From Flavobacterium inviolabile (GTDB lineage Bacteria > Bacteroidota > Bacteroidia > Flavobacteriales > Flavobacteriaceae): DNA of 64,000 nucleotides. The stretch lies in assembly GCF_013389455.1 (NCBI RefSeq), contig NZ_CP058278.1:1364001-1428000 (forward strand). Reading direction: 5' to 3'. The notes under the pieces are model-generated. The model was not told where the DNA came from. It saw only the letters and a program-made list of their open reading frames with translations, and ran no database searches. Below are positions 9,403-18,484 of the stretch, piece by piece (position 1 is the stretch's first letter; the number at the start of each line of letters is the position of its first letter). Made by a program: the position numbers and the translations under genes.

Positions 9403-10257
9403 TTATCGTACTGGCTGATCTAAAATCAGATCCAGGTATAGATTAATCTTGTCTTTCAATTCTTTTCTCGGTGTGATGAAATCAAGGAAACCGTGCTCTA
9501 AAAGGAATTCAGATGTCTGGAATCCTTCCGGTAAATCTTTCCCGGTAGTATCTTTAACAACACGAGGTCCTGCAAAACCGATCAAAGCGCCCGGCTCGGC
9601 AATATTAACATCACCTAACATCGCATAAGAAGCGGTTGTTCCTCCGGTAGTCGGATCGGTACATAAGGAAATGTACGGGATTTTTGCTTCTGCCAATTGC
9701 GCTAATTTAGCCGATGTTTTGGCTAACTGCATTAGTGAGTAGGCCGCTTCCATCATACGGGCACCACCGGACTTGGAAATCATTACAAAAGGAACTTTGT
9801 GTTTGATAGAATAATCGATCGCACGGGCAATTTTTTCACCTACCACAGCTCCCATAGAACCACCAATAAAGGCGAAATCCATACTGGCAACAACCAGGTC
9901 TTTCCCTTTCGATTTTCCAACAGCCGTTCTTACCGCGTCTTTTAACTTGGTTTTTTCGATAGCGTCTTTTAAACGATCACTGTATTTTTTAGTATCCACG
10001 AATTTTAATGGATCTTTAGAAGTCATGTTGGCATCCAATTCTTTGAATTCATTATTGTCAAATAAGATTTCAAAATATTCTTTACTGCCAATACGAACAT
10101 GGTATCCGTCTTCCGGACTTACCCAAAGATTTTTAGCTAATTCTTCTGAATCAATGATTTTTCCGGTTGGAGATTTGTACCAAAGTCCTTTAGGAACGTC
10201 TTTTTTATCTTCTGTTGCGGTTTGAATTCCTTTTGCTGTTCTTTTAAACCAAGCCAT
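9403..10257 (-). CDS. accD: Acetyl-CoA carboxylase carboxyltransferase subunit beta, zinc-ribbon cysteines missing
   Basis: 284 residues. The crotonase-like carboxyltransferase core is intact: [35 protein letters not shown] and [18 protein letters not shown]. It pairs with AccA to transfer carboxyl from biotin to acetyl-CoA in fatty acid synthesis. The N-terminal segment that in most AccD proteins holds a four-Cys zinc ribbon is present in outline ([22 protein letters not shown]) but all four cysteines are replaced. Located 42 bases downstream of fbaA and probably cotranscribed. Confidence 0.93.
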   Translation of the reverse strand: MAWFKRTAKGIQTATEDKKDVPKGLWYKSPTGKIIDSEELAKNLWVSPEDGYHVRIGSKEYFEILFDNNEFKELDANMTSKDPLKFVDTKKYSDRLKDAIEKTKLKDAVRTAVGKSKGKDLVVASMDFAFIGGSMGAVVGEKIARAIDYSIKHKVPFVMISKSGGARMMEAAYSLMQLAKTSAKLAQLAEAKIPYISLCTDPTTGGTTASYAMLGDVNIAEPGALIGFAGPRVVKDTTGKDLPEGFQTSEFLLEHGFLDFITPRKELKDKINLYLDLILDQPVR

Positions 10258-10299
10258 AGTCTTAAATTTGAATTAATCCCGAATGGTGTTTACTTTAAA

Positions 10300-11367
10300 T
10301 TATAAAGTGTTAACGTTATTCAGGTCTTTAAACGCTTGCTCCAAGCGTGTGTTAAACGTAATTTCTCCTTCACGAACCCATTTTCTAGGGTCATAATGTT
10401 TTTTGTTAGGAACTTCTTCTCCTTCCGGATTCCCGATTTGAGTTCTTAAATAATCTATTTTTTCAATAACATAATCACGAACACCTTCTGTAAATGCAAA
10501 CTGCAAATCGGTGTCGATATTCATTTTGATTACTCCATAGGTAATCGCTTCTCTGATTTCTTCTAATGTAGAACCGGAACCGCCGTGGAAAACAAAATCA
10601 ACCGGATTGTGGCCTGTGTTGAATTTTTGCTGTACATACTCCTGTGAATTTCTCAGGATTTTCGGGGTTAGTTTTACATTTCCGGGTTTGTAAACACCGT
10701 GAACGTTTCCAAATGCTGCAGCGATCGTGAAACGAGGGCTGATTTTCATCAGTTCTTCATAAGCAAAAGCTACTTCATCCGGCTGGGTGTATAATTTTGA
10801 ACTGTCCACATCAGAATTGTCCACACCGTCTTCTTCACCGCCGGTAATACCCAATTCAATTTCCAGTGTCATTCCCATTTTGCTCATACGCTCTAAATAA
10901 CGTTTAGAGATCTCAATGTTCTCTGCAATCGGCTCTTCGGAAAGATCGATCATGTGAGAGCTGAACAACGGTTTTCCGGTTTGTTTGAAATGCGTTTCAC
11001 TGGCGTCAAGCAGGCCGTCAATCCATGGCAATAAATTTTTAGCACAATGGTCTGTATGTAAAATTACCGTAGCACCATAAGCTTCTGCCAGCGTGTGAAT
11101 GTGTTTTGCTCCTGCAATTGCTCCTAATATAGCCGATTTCTGTCCTTCGTTAGAAAGTCCTTTTCCGGCATTAAAGGAAGCGCCTCCATTTGAAAACTGA
11201 ATGATAACAGGTGCGTTTAATTTGGCAGCAGTTTCCATAACACCGTTGATAGTGCTTGATCCTGTTACGTTTACAGCTGGTAAGGCAAAGCCTTTTTCTT
11301 TTGCATAATTAAAAATCTCCTGAACCTGATCGCCTGTCGCTACTCCTGGTTTTATATTATGAGCCAT
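10300..11367 (-). CDS. fbaA: Fructose-bisphosphate aldolase, class II
   Basis: 355 residues, the long class IIA form as in Escherichia coli. The zinc ligand and active-site region HTDHCAKNLLPW, the LEIELGITGGEEDGVDN block and the phosphate-binding VFHGGSGS are all present. It cleaves fructose 1,6-bisphosphate to glyceraldehyde 3-phosphate and dihydroxyacetone phosphate in glycolysis and works in reverse in gluconeogenesis. accD follows on the same strand. Confidence 0.95.
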   Translation of the reverse strand: MAHNIKPGVATGDQVQEIFNYAKEKGFALPAVNVTGSSTINGVMETAAKLNAPVIIQFSNGGASFNAGKGLSNEGQKSAILGAIAGAKHIHTLAEAYGATVILHTDHCAKNLLPWIDGLLDASETHFKQTGKPLFSSHMIDLSEEPIAENIEISKRYLERMSKMGMTLEIELGITGGEEDGVDNSDVDSSKLYTQPDEVAFAYEELMKISPRFTIAAAFGNVHGVYKPGNVKLTPKILRNSQEYVQQKFNTGHNPVDFVFHGGSGSTLEEIREAITYGVIKMNIDTDLQFAFTEGVRDYVIEKIDYLRTQIGNPEGEEVPNKKHYDPRKWVREGEITFNTRLEQAFKDLNNVNTL

Positions 11368-11393
11368 TGTGTTGTTGTTTTAGTTTATTTCGA

Positions 11394-11401
11394 CAAAAAT
11401 A
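11394..11401 (-). promoter_or_regulatory. Putative -7 box of fbaA-accD
   Basis: Minus-strand TATTTTTG, 27 bases upstream of the fbaA start codon. No clear -33 TTG. Confidence 0.45.
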
Positions 11402-11414
11402 ATAATTTCTAAAA

Positions 11415-13973
11415 TTAGAACGGATAATTAATTCCAATATTTAAGACGGCACGGTTTGGAACGATATCTTTAAACCATCTTTCACTCATTGCTTTGGCCG
11501 GATTGTAGGTTTTAAAGCCCACATCCAGACGGATTACAAAGAAGTTCAGGTCGTAACGGAAACCAATTCCGGTTCCTAATGCCATATCTTTTAACGATTT
11601 GAAGCCTTCAAATACACTTTCTTCATCGGTTACGTTGTCAAAAACGTTCCAGATATTACCAGCATCGGCAAAAAAGGCACCGTTTAATTTCCCGAAAATA
11701 TTAAAACGGTATTCGGCACTTAACGCGATTTTAAAGTTAGCCTCATTGAAATCGTTTAATCCGCCGCTGCGCCCCGGGCCTAAGCTGTAGGACTGCCACG
11801 CTCTGTTGTCGTTCGAACCTCCGGCAAAATAACTTCGGGAGAACGGGATGGAGTTGGAGTTGCCATACGGAATGGCTAATCCCACAAAACTTCTTGCGGC
11901 AAGAACCTGCTTGCTGCCAAAATCCCAGTTTTTGATAAAGTCTAATTCCCCTTTGATGTATTGTGAATATTCTACATTAAAAAATTTCTTTCGGCCGTTA
12001 ATGTCCGGTTCCTGGTTTTGTATTTTGGAAAACAGGCTTAAAGTATTTCCGGCAGATTCTAATTTCGTTTTAAACGTAAAGAAGTCATTGTCCGTAATGT
12101 TTGTTCTGCTCGATTTGGTATAGGTAATGTTGGACGCAAGTATCAGGTTGTTTTCGGTCAGACGCAAACGGCGTTCTTCAATACTGCGCACCACGAAATA
12201 ATCATTGTCGTTTTGGGTCAATACCGTTTGCCCGTTTAGGACATCATTGATAAAACCGGCAGTTCCGCCTCCGGCTATGGTCAGGTTACCTTCGTTGTCC
12301 AGATAGCTGCCATCGTTGTTGTAAACGTGTGCCAGATCGTTCAGTCGGTTATAGGATGAACGGTAAACGCTGAAATAATTCCCCGGGTTTACGTTTCTCA
12401 CATATTGCAGGTTTACCAGGTCAAAACGGATATTGGTATTTCTTTTCGGATTCCAGGTATAGTTGAATATTCCGGTAAAGTTCTCTTTGTCCAGTCCGAT
12501 GTTTTGCTGACGCGACATACCAAAACTGATCTGTGTGGTCGGAAGCGTATTTTTCGGGATGATCTTTTCGGTATTTAAAGGGAAAAAGATCCTTGGAAAG
12601 GATAGTTTTACATCGGCTCCGTATTCGGAAATATTGAAAAATACATTGTTCGGATTCGCAAGGTCGCGGGAGGAACCAATGTTCCCTCTAAGGGCGATTT
12701 CCAGAATTTCGGCACCACGGAAAATGTTACGTATCGATAGGGAAGTACTACCCAGTATACCAAAATCCTGAATGTTGGAATGCATGAAATCAGCAGTAGC
12801 ATTAAAGTTGAATTTCTTTCTTGGCGACAAAACGATATTCGCAATCAGCGACGTTCCGGTAGTATCGGTTTTGTCTTCTTCATACTCAATGTTCGGATAG
12901 TTGAAAACACGCAGATTACTCAGGGAACGGGATGTTAACTGTCTTCTGAAATCGCTGAATTTACTTCCTTTGGTGATGAAAATAGCATCGGTAATTGCTT
13001 TCGGGCGGTAATTCAGCTTGTCAGAACTGTATATGTTAAAGTTGTTGTATGTAATACTGTCGGCAACTTTTTCTTTGCTTTTATTGTTGCTGTTCCCGGT
13101 AAAGATGTTTACCTGGCTGATGGTGTACAGTTTAAAAGGAACTTTAATTAATGAATCTCCTTTTTTTATCGTCTGGTTGTCAATAAGGAAATCCACATTT
13201 GCCTTATGTCCGGTCGCCACGGTATCCACATCATATTCGATGTTGGTTTCCTGGAAATAGTAAGCGCCGTTATTTCTGAAATTGGTGGCAATACGTTTTC
13301 GCTCGTCAATAAAATTCTGGGAATTGTATTGTTTTCCTTTAACAATCAGGGACTGATCCTTGATTTTGTGAAACAACGAATCCAAAGCCGGTGTTTTAAT
13401 AGATGTGGTGATGCTGTCAATAATGTAGGGAGCACCCAGCTTAATGTTGTAGGCTATTTTTCCGCGTTTGTTTTCCAGCGAATCAATCTTATAGCTCACT
13501 TTACTGTTAAAATAACCGCTGTTGAAATAGTAGGATAAAAGGCGGTTTCGGGATTTTTGCGATTTTGTTTCGTCAATAATCACCGGCGGTTCTCCTGTTT
13601 TTTTAAGGAAGGTGCTGGCACCGGAAACAAAAAAAGACTGTCCTAGTCGCTGCACTTGTTTTTCAGACAATAGATCTTTTAAAAACTGGTGGCGTTTCGG
13701 TTTTTTTTGCAGCCATAACTGATAGTCGGCTTCGGGGCTTTTTCGGGCTAAATTGTACATTTGAAGTCGGAGACGGTAACCCAGTATCGAACTGTTGGGT
13801 TTCTGGTAAAGCTGATTGAGGATTGCCTCGCTTTTTTCCTTTTTCCCGTCTACATTTACAGTATTCTCAATTAAAAGATACTGACCCTCGGGTACTCTTT
13901 TTACAAGAGAACAAGAGTATAAAATTGCACCTAATACAAGAAATAGTGCTATTTTTGATAAATTATTTTTCAA
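11415..13973 (-). CDS. tamL: BamA/TamA-family outer membrane lipoprotein (TamL)
   Basis: 852 residues. The N-terminus has a lipoprotein signal (AILYSCSLVKRVPEGQYLL, Cys about residue 21), then POTRA-like repeats in roughly the first half and a C-terminal Omp85 16-strand barrel; FRGAEILEIALRGNIG and the GTGIGFRYDLNFFVIRLDVGFKTYNP block near the C-terminus are typical, ending NIGINYPF with the terminal aromatic. In Bacteroidota the TamA homologue is lipid-modified and called TamL; it works with TamB in outer membrane biogenesis. No tamB gene is in this window. A -7 box lies just upstream. Confidence 0.85.
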   Translation of the reverse strand: MKNNLSKIALFLVLGAILYSCSLVKRVPEGQYLLIENTVNVDGKKEKSEAILNQLYQKPNSSILGYRLRLQMYNLARKSPEADYQLWLQKKPKRHQFLKDLLSEKQVQRLGQSFFVSGASTFLKKTGEPPVIIDETKSQKSRNRLLSYYFNSGYFNSKVSYKIDSLENKRGKIAYNIKLGAPYIIDSITTSIKTPALDSLFHKIKDQSLIVKGKQYNSQNFIDERKRIATNFRNNGAYYFQETNIEYDVDTVATGHKANVDFLIDNQTIKKGDSLIKVPFKLYTISQVNIFTGNSNNKSKEKVADSITYNNFNIYSSDKLNYRPKAITDAIFITKGSKFSDFRRQLTSRSLSNLRVFNYPNIEYEEDKTDTTGTSLIANIVLSPRKKFNFNATADFMHSNIQDFGILGSTSLSIRNIFRGAEILEIALRGNIGSSRDLANPNNVFFNISEYGADVKLSFPRIFFPLNTEKIIPKNTLPTTQISFGMSRQQNIGLDKENFTGIFNYTWNPKRNTNIRFDLVNLQYVRNVNPGNYFSVYRSSYNRLNDLAHVYNNDGSYLDNEGNLTIAGGGTAGFINDVLNGQTVLTQNDNDYFVVRSIEERRLRLTENNLILASNITYTKSSRTNITDNDFFTFKTKLESAGNTLSLFSKIQNQEPDINGRKKFFNVEYSQYIKGELDFIKNWDFGSKQVLAARSFVGLAIPYGNSNSIPFSRSYFAGGSNDNRAWQSYSLGPGRSGGLNDFNEANFKIALSAEYRFNIFGKLNGAFFADAGNIWNVFDNVTDEESVFEGFKSLKDMALGTGIGFRYDLNFFVIRLDVGFKTYNPAKAMSERWFKDIVPNRAVLNIGINYPF

Positions 13974-13992
13974 ATCGTTTACAATAGTAAGT

Positions 13993-14000
13993 CAAAAATA
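13993..14000 (-). promoter_or_regulatory. Putative promoter -7 box of tamL
   Basis: Minus-strand TATTTTTG 20 bases upstream of the tamL start, with a TTTGG on the minus strand about 24 bases further up (14025-14028). The spacing is slightly long. Confidence 0.5.
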
Positions 14001-14009
14001 CATTTTTTT

Positions 14010-14738
14010 ATGGTTAGTAAAAACCAAATCAAACTAATAACGAGTTTACAGCAAAAAAAATATAGGAAACAGCATAAAATGTTCTTTGCCGAAGGTATAA
14101 AGGTAATTCAAGAATTGCTGAATTCCAATTTTGAATTGTATCATTTGTTTACGGTTGAAGATCTTTTTCCGGATGTTCCGGAGCGTAAAATCACGTTTAT
14201 TTCGGAAGCCGAATTAAAAAAAATAAGCGCTTTAACAACACCCAATAGCTGTCTGGCATTATTCCTGATTCCGGATGAAAAACCGGTAGCGGAAGACGGA
14301 CTGATCATTGCTTTGGATGCCATTCGCGATCCGGGAAACCTGGGTACGATTTTAAGGCTGAGTGATTGGTTTGGCGTTCAGCATGTGGTGTGTTCGAACG
14401 AAACCGTTGATATTTATAATCCCAAAGTAGTTCAGGCTACTATGGGGTCTATTACCCGGGTAAATGTGGTGTATACTGATCTGGAAGCTTTTCTGGAAAA
14501 AACAAACCTTCCTGTTTTCGGAACCTTTATGGACGGTGCCAATATCTACAAACAAAGCCTTCCCGAAAAAGGAATCGTGGTAATGGGAAATGAGGCCAAT
14601 GGTATTTCGGCTGCCATTGAAAAATTGGCGGCAAACAGGCTTTCTATTCCGCGTTTTGGCGACCTGCAGCAAACGGAAAGTTTAAATGTTGCCACTGCCA
14701 CCGCTATTATTTTAAGCGAATTTAAAAGAGGACTTTAA
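14010..14738 (+). CDS. TrmH-family (SPOUT) RNA 2'-O-methyltransferase
   Basis: 242 residues. An N-terminal substrate-binding domain is followed by the SPOUT knot: DPGNLGTILRLSDWFGV (motif 1), VMGNEANGIS (motif 2) and IPRFGDLQQTESLNVATATAI (motif 3), the three SAM-binding segments of TrmH/SpoU enzymes. It likely methylates a ribose in rRNA or tRNA; the exact site is not determinable. Divergent from tamL, with 36 bases between the two start codons. Confidence 0.9.
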   Translation: MVSKNQIKLITSLQQKKYRKQHKMFFAEGIKVIQELLNSNFELYHLFTVEDLFPDVPERKITFISEAELKKISALTTPNSCLALFLIPDEKPVAEDGLIIALDAIRDPGNLGTILRLSDWFGVQHVVCSNETVDIYNPKVVQATMGSITRVNVVYTDLEAFLEKTNLPVFGTFMDGANIYKQSLPEKGIVVMGNEANGISAAIEKLAANRLSIPRFGDLQQTESLNVATATAIILSEFKRGL

Positions 14739-14741
14739 ATT

Positions 14742-15443
14742 TTAATGGAATGTAAAGTTGATGAAGATACCACGTGTTTTCATGGATGCTACATTTCCGG
14801 TCCATGGACTGTCCGGATTGTTGTCGCGGATTATCTCGTCATTGATTCCGAATACACCGCGGATGGACGGTGAAAATTTAAAATATTCCAGGTAGAAATC
14901 AACACCCAAACCCAGCTCATAGTTAGTGGACCAGCGGGTCATTCTAAAACGATAAGCATAGTTGTCGTCGGTTGCGTCGTGGTTACTGCCCAAATTCAGT
15001 GATTTGGAAAGACCGCCCACGACATAAGGACGAACGTTTCCAAAACGCTGTGAAGAGAATTTTAGTAATAACGGGAAATGGATATAGGTTGATTTTACTT
15101 CACGCAGCTGCTCAACCGGACGGGTAAGGCTGGGATCGTGGAAGGTTAAATCACGTTGCGTATAATATAATCCCGGTTCGAATCGAAGATCCAGATATTC
15201 CATAAGACGTAGGTTTCCAACCAATCCAACGTTAAAACCGGTAGTGCTTTTTACTTCAATATCGGTGCCCGGTTTGATATAGTCAAACTTAAAGTCATAA
15301 CTGCTGAATCCTAAGAAATAGCCCCAGTGAACCCTTTGTTTGTCAAAGTTTTCCAGGTTGATAACAGGGTTTTTACTAAACATTGACTGCGCAAAGCCGT
15401 TTAGTGAAAGGATTAGCATGGAAATTAGGAGTAGTCTCTTCAT
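14742..15443 (-). CDS. porT: PorT/SprT-family type IX secretion outer membrane protein
   Basis: 233 residues from MKRLLLISMLILSLNGFAQ, a signal peptide; the open frame extends 54 bases upstream into ubiE but that extension lacks a signal start. The rest is a small outer-membrane beta-barrel with many alternating aromatic strands (VHWGYFLGFSSYDFKF, LDLRFEPGLYYTQRDL) and a terminal INFTFH. It matches the PorT family required for type IX secretion and, through it, gliding. In Flavobacterium johnsoniae sprT lies next to ubiE, as here. The start follows the ubiE stop by 1 base, so translation is likely coupled. Confidence 0.85.
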   Translation of the reverse strand: MKRLLLISMLILSLNGFAQSMFSKNPVINLENFDKQRVHWGYFLGFSSYDFKFDYIKPGTDIEVKSTTGFNVGLVGNLRLMEYLDLRFEPGLYYTQRDLTFHDPSLTRPVEQLREVKSTYIHFPLLLKFSSQRFGNVRPYVVGGLSKSLNLGSNHDATDDNYAYRFRMTRWSTNYELGLGVDFYLEYFKFSPSIRGVFGINDEIIRDNNPDSPWTGNVASMKTRGIFINFTFH

Positions 15444-15444
15444 A

Positions 15445-16176
15445 TTATTTTTTTGACGCTGAGTAAATGGTTGCTGCTCCGAAAGTTTGCGGCGCATGTT
15501 TCACATCTATAAACCCAACTTTTCTCAAAATATTGTTTAACGCTTCACCATGAGGGAAAACTGAAGCCGATTCTGAAAGATAAGAATAGGCAACTTTGTC
15601 TTTAGAAAAGAGCTTTCCGATTAGGGGAAGTATGTTTTTGGTATAGAAATAATAGCCTTGTTTAAAAGGGAATTTTGTTGGAACGGAAGTTTCCAGTATC
15701 ACGAAAACACCGTTTGGTTTCAGTACTCTCAGTATCTCGGATAATCCTTTTTCCAGGTTTTCAAAATTACGAACCCCGAAAGCCACGGTAATCGCATCAA
15801 AATAATTGTCCTCATAAGGAATGTTTTCCGAATCGCCCAAAACCATTTCGATTCTGTCCGACAGGTTTCTTTCGGCAATTTTTTTCTTCCCGATTTCAAG
15901 CATTCCCGAAGAAATATCCAAACCAATAATTTTTGATGCTGAAGTTTTTGTCATCAGTATTGCCAGATCGCCGGTTCCGGTAGCAATATCCAAAACCGCC
16001 TGTGGTTTTTTGTCGGAAACAATTTTTAAAACTTTGTTACGCCATTTGATATCAATTCCAAAAGAGATGACACGATTCAAATCGTCATACTTACCGGAAA
16101 TGGTATCAAACATTTGGGTTACTTGTTCTTTTTTTCCTAATTCGGAATCTTTATAAGGCGTTATGTTTTTTGACAT
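15445..16176 (-). CDS. ubiE: Demethylmenaquinone methyltransferase
   Basis: 243 residues, class I SAM methyltransferase. VLDIATGTGDLAILM (about 61-75) is motif I; the UbiE signatures YDDLNRVISFGIDIKWR near the start and AFGVRNFENLEKGLSEILRVLKPNGVFVILE in the middle are clear. Since Flavobacteria use menaquinone, it most likely catalyses the last step of menaquinone synthesis (MenG activity). First gene of the ubiE-porT pair. Confidence 0.93.
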   Translation of the reverse strand: MSKNITPYKDSELGKKEQVTQMFDTISGKYDDLNRVISFGIDIKWRNKVLKIVSDKKPQAVLDIATGTGDLAILMTKTSASKIIGLDISSGMLEIGKKKIAERNLSDRIEMVLGDSENIPYEDNYFDAITVAFGVRNFENLEKGLSEILRVLKPNGVFVILETSVPTKFPFKQGYYFYTKNILPLIGKLFSKDKVAYSYLSESASVFPHGEALNNILRKVGFIDVKHAPQTFGAATIYSASKK

Positions 16177-16195
16177 TCTAAAAGAAAATTTGAGA

Positions 16196-16203
16196 CAAAG
16201 ATA
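16196..16203 (-). promoter_or_regulatory. Putative -7 box of ubiE-porT
   Basis: Minus-strand TATCTTTG, 20 bases before the ubiE start codon; full match to TAnnTTTG. -33 element not clear. Confidence 0.45.
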
Positions 16204-16266
16204 ATAGAAAGTAAAGGATATAAAAAGAACTCATTTTGTTATTCCTGAATAATTAGTTAGTTGGGC

Positions 16267-16284
16267 CTCACTAAATTTAGTGAG
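16267..16284. promoter_or_regulatory. 18-bp perfect palindrome, possible operator
   Basis: CTCACTAAATTTAGTGAG is a perfect dyad in the gap between divergent ubiE and the small membrane protein gene, about 64 bases upstream of the ubiE -7 box and 77 bases before the other start codon. No T run follows, so it is not a terminator. Regulator unknown. Confidence 0.4.
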
Positions 16285-16360
16285 ATGAAAAATACAAGGA
16301 TTTAGCGATTGTTTGGTGTTGTATTAATGTGGAATTTTACATCATACAAATTAATGAGCT

Positions 16361-16675
16361 ATGTTATCAAAATTATTTTTATCTGAATTAAAATGGATGC
16401 TATTGGTACTGGTTGTTACATTGGTTCTGGTAGAAAGTATCAACAGCGGGGTTTTTAATCCTGCTGAATATGGGGTACCGCAAACGTTCTTTGGGTTAAA
16501 TTTGTTTTTGGAAATTTTAGTTTTTTTTGTCTTTAGTACTTTTGTGGTATTTGGTATTAAAGGCTTTTTTGAGATGTATTCTCAGCGATTTGCCAATGTT
16601 ATTATCTTCATTTCCGGAGTATTGTTAACAGTGGCAATTTTTATTTTATGTTATCAGGTACTTTCACTTGAATAA
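16361..16675 (+). CDS. Small integral membrane protein, 104 aa
   Basis: 104 residues with three predicted membrane segments: about 11-27 (WMLLVLVVTLVLVESI), 46-68 (LFLEILVFFVFSTFVVFGIKGFF) and 79-101 (VIIFISGVLLTVAIFILCYQVL). I do not recognise a family. Monocistronic, followed by a terminator. An 18-bp palindrome lies upstream. Confidence 0.65.
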   Translation: MLSKLFLSELKWMLLVLVVTLVLVESINSGVFNPAEYGVPQTFFGLNLFLEILVFFVFSTFVVFGIKGFFEMYSQRFANVIIFISGVLLTVAIFILCYQVLSLE

Positions 16676-16722
16676 ATTCAAAATGAAATTTGATATGCTT
16701 ATTAGCTTATTTGTAATAAACT

Positions 16723-16751
16723 ATCCCGGTAAGATGTTATCGGGATTTTTT
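16723..16751. terminator. Terminator between small membrane protein gene and folA
   Basis: atcccg and cgggat separated by a 12-base loop, followed by TTTTTT on the + strand; 6 bases before the folA stop codon on the opposite strand. Confidence 0.7.
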
Positions 16752-16757
16752 ATGCGG

Positions 16758-17243
16758 TTATTTTTTTAAATACGTCAGGAAGCTAAAATCAAAAGCGTGC
16801 TTTTCATCTTTCGAATGGAATTCTTCAAATACTAATTGCCACTCGTTCGGGTCTATTTCCGGGAAAAAAGCATCGGCTTCCGGTGAGGTGAACACTTTGG
16901 TCAGTTCAATTTTGTCGGCTATGGCAATGGCCTGTTTGTAAATTTCACCGCCGCCAATTATAAATACATCTTCCTGTTCCGGACAGGCTTCTATCGCCGC
17001 ATTAAGAGCGTTAACAACAATGCAGCCTTCCGGGGTTTGGTAATCGCTCTGGCGGGATATGATTACATGGGTACGGTTGGGAAGCAGCTTTGGCAGGCTT
17101 TCAAACGTTTTGCGTCCCATAATGATATAATGTCCGGTGGTAAGTTGGCGGAAACGTTTAAAATCGTCCGGCAGGTGCCAGATCATCTGATTGTCTTTTC
17201 CTAAAGCATTGTTTTCTGCTACAGCAGCGATTAAAGTGATCAT
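16758..17243 (-). CDS. folA: Dihydrofolate reductase
   Basis: 161 residues, typical length. MITLIAAVAENNALGKDNQMIWHLPDD holds the N-terminal strand and the WHLPDD substrate-binding acid; GRKTFESLP and FIIGGGEIYKQAI are the NADPH-binding segments. It reduces dihydrofolate to tetrahydrofolate and is needed to recycle the product of ThyA, which is encoded just upstream on the same strand. Overlaps the preceding 2TM gene by 4 bases (ATGA), so the two are coupled. Confidence 0.95.
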   Translation of the reverse strand: MITLIAAVAENNALGKDNQMIWHLPDDFKRFRQLTTGHYIIMGRKTFESLPKLLPNRTHVIISRQSDYQTPEGCIVVNALNAAIEACPEQEDVFIIGGGEIYKQAIAIADKIELTKVFTSPEADAFFPEIDPNEWQLVFEEFHSKDEKHAFDFSFLTYLKK

Positions 17244-17581
17244 TTTGCAGGGGACTCGTTGTTTTTGTTGAGGTCTTTTTCCAGTTGCTCTATTTTGCGT
17301 TCCTGTTTGAGCATCAGTTTGTCAATTTGAGCACGTTCCCATTTTTTATTCATAAAACTGTCTGTTATAAAAACACGAATAAAGTGCAATACAAATAAGA
17401 AAGCCCAAATGGTAATAACCCACAGGTACCAGTCTATTTCCGGTTTAACATTTAGTAATTTATTGGCTACAATACAGAAGATGCTTCCCAGAAAAAACAG
17501 GATAAAATGAAAGTACAAGCGTTTTTTTTGTTTCAAACGCTGTCTGGCATATTCATACAGTTCGTGTTGATTTATTTCCAT
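17240..17581 (-). CDS. 2TM domain-containing protein
   Basis: 113 residues. Two hydrophobic segments at about 23-43 (LYFHFILFFLGSIFCIVANKLL) and 52-70 (WYLWVITIWAFLFVLHFIRV) followed by a charged coiled-coil tail (ERAQIDKLMLKQERKIEQLEKDL). This is the 2TM domain pattern common in Bacteroidota, often beside regulators; function is unknown. It lies between thyA and folA and overlaps folA by 4 bases, so it is probably part of that operon. Confidence 0.75.
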   Translation of the reverse strand: MEINQHELYEYARQRLKQKKRLYFHFILFFLGSIFCIVANKLLNVKPEIDWYLWVITIWAFLFVLHFIRVFITDSFMNKKWERAQIDKLMLKQERKIEQLEKDLNKNNESPAK

Positions 17582-17626
17582 ACTTAAAGTTTTACGGAAA
17601 TAAAGATAAGTAATTTCTTTTAAAAA

Positions 17627-18451
17627 TTATATAGCAACAGCGCCTTTAATATGTGGATGCGGGTCATAATCTTCCAGCGTGAAATCCTCAAATTTAAAAT
17701 CGAAGATGTTTTTTATTTCCGGATTCAGAATCATTCTCGGAAGTTTTCGCGGCTCGCGGGTGAGCTGTAATTCCAATTGTTCGAAATGGTTGTTGTAGAT
17801 ATGGACGTCACCGAAAGTATGGATGAATTCTCCGGCTTCCAAATTGCAAACCTGTGCAACCATCATGGTAAACAGCGCATAGGAAGCAATGTTAAACGGT
17901 ACTCCTAAAAATACATCGGCACTTCTCTGGTATAACTGGCAGGATAACTTTCCGTCGGCAACATAAAATTGGAAAAAGGCATGGCAGGGTGGTAGTGCCG
18001 CCTTATTGTTGGCAACATTCTCTGCAAACGATTTTGACGTATCGGGCAATACACTCGGATTCCAGGCCGAAACCAGCATTCTTCTGCTGTTCGGATTGTT
18101 TTTCAGGGTGTCGATCAGTTCCGTGATCTGGTCGATTTCCTCGCTGTTCCAGTTGCGCCACTGATGCCCGTATATAGGACCCAGATTGCCGTTTTCGTCT
18201 GCCCATTCATCCCATATCTTTACCCCGTTTTCTTTAAGGTAACCAATGTTGGTATCCCCGTTTAAAAACCATAGCAGCTCATGAATGATCGATTTCAGAT
18301 GCAGTTTTTTAGTCGTTACCATAGGAAAGCCCTCGCTTAAATCGAAGCGCATCTGGTAGCCGAAAACACTCTTGGTTCCGGTTCCGGTTCGGTCTCCTTT
18401 TTGATTTCCGTTTTCTAAAACGTGCTTTACTAAATCTAAATACTGTTTCAT
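17627..18451 (-). CDS. thyA: Thymidylate synthase
   Basis: 274 residues. [21 protein letters not shown], the catalytic cysteine in [13 protein letters not shown], and [15 protein letters not shown] with HIYNNHFEQ are all conserved. It methylates dUMP to dTMP using methylene-tetrahydrofolate, giving dihydrofolate for FolA. C-terminal [12 protein letters not shown] is complete. Upstream in a thyA-2TM-folA group. Confidence 0.96.
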   Translation of the reverse strand: MKQYLDLVKHVLENGNQKGDRTGTGTKSVFGYQMRFDLSEGFPMVTTKKLHLKSIIHELLWFLNGDTNIGYLKENGVKIWDEWADENGNLGPIYGHQWRNWNSEEIDQITELIDTLKNNPNSRRMLVSAWNPSVLPDTSKSFAENVANNKAALPPCHAFFQFYVADGKLSCQLYQRSADVFLGVPFNIASYALFTMMVAQVCNLEAGEFIHTFGDVHIYNNHFEQLELQLTREPRKLPRMILNPEIKNIFDFKFEDFTLEDYDPHPHIKGAVAI

Positions 18452-18484
18452 GGGTGCTGATTGGGTGTGTCGGTAATGGGTTAT

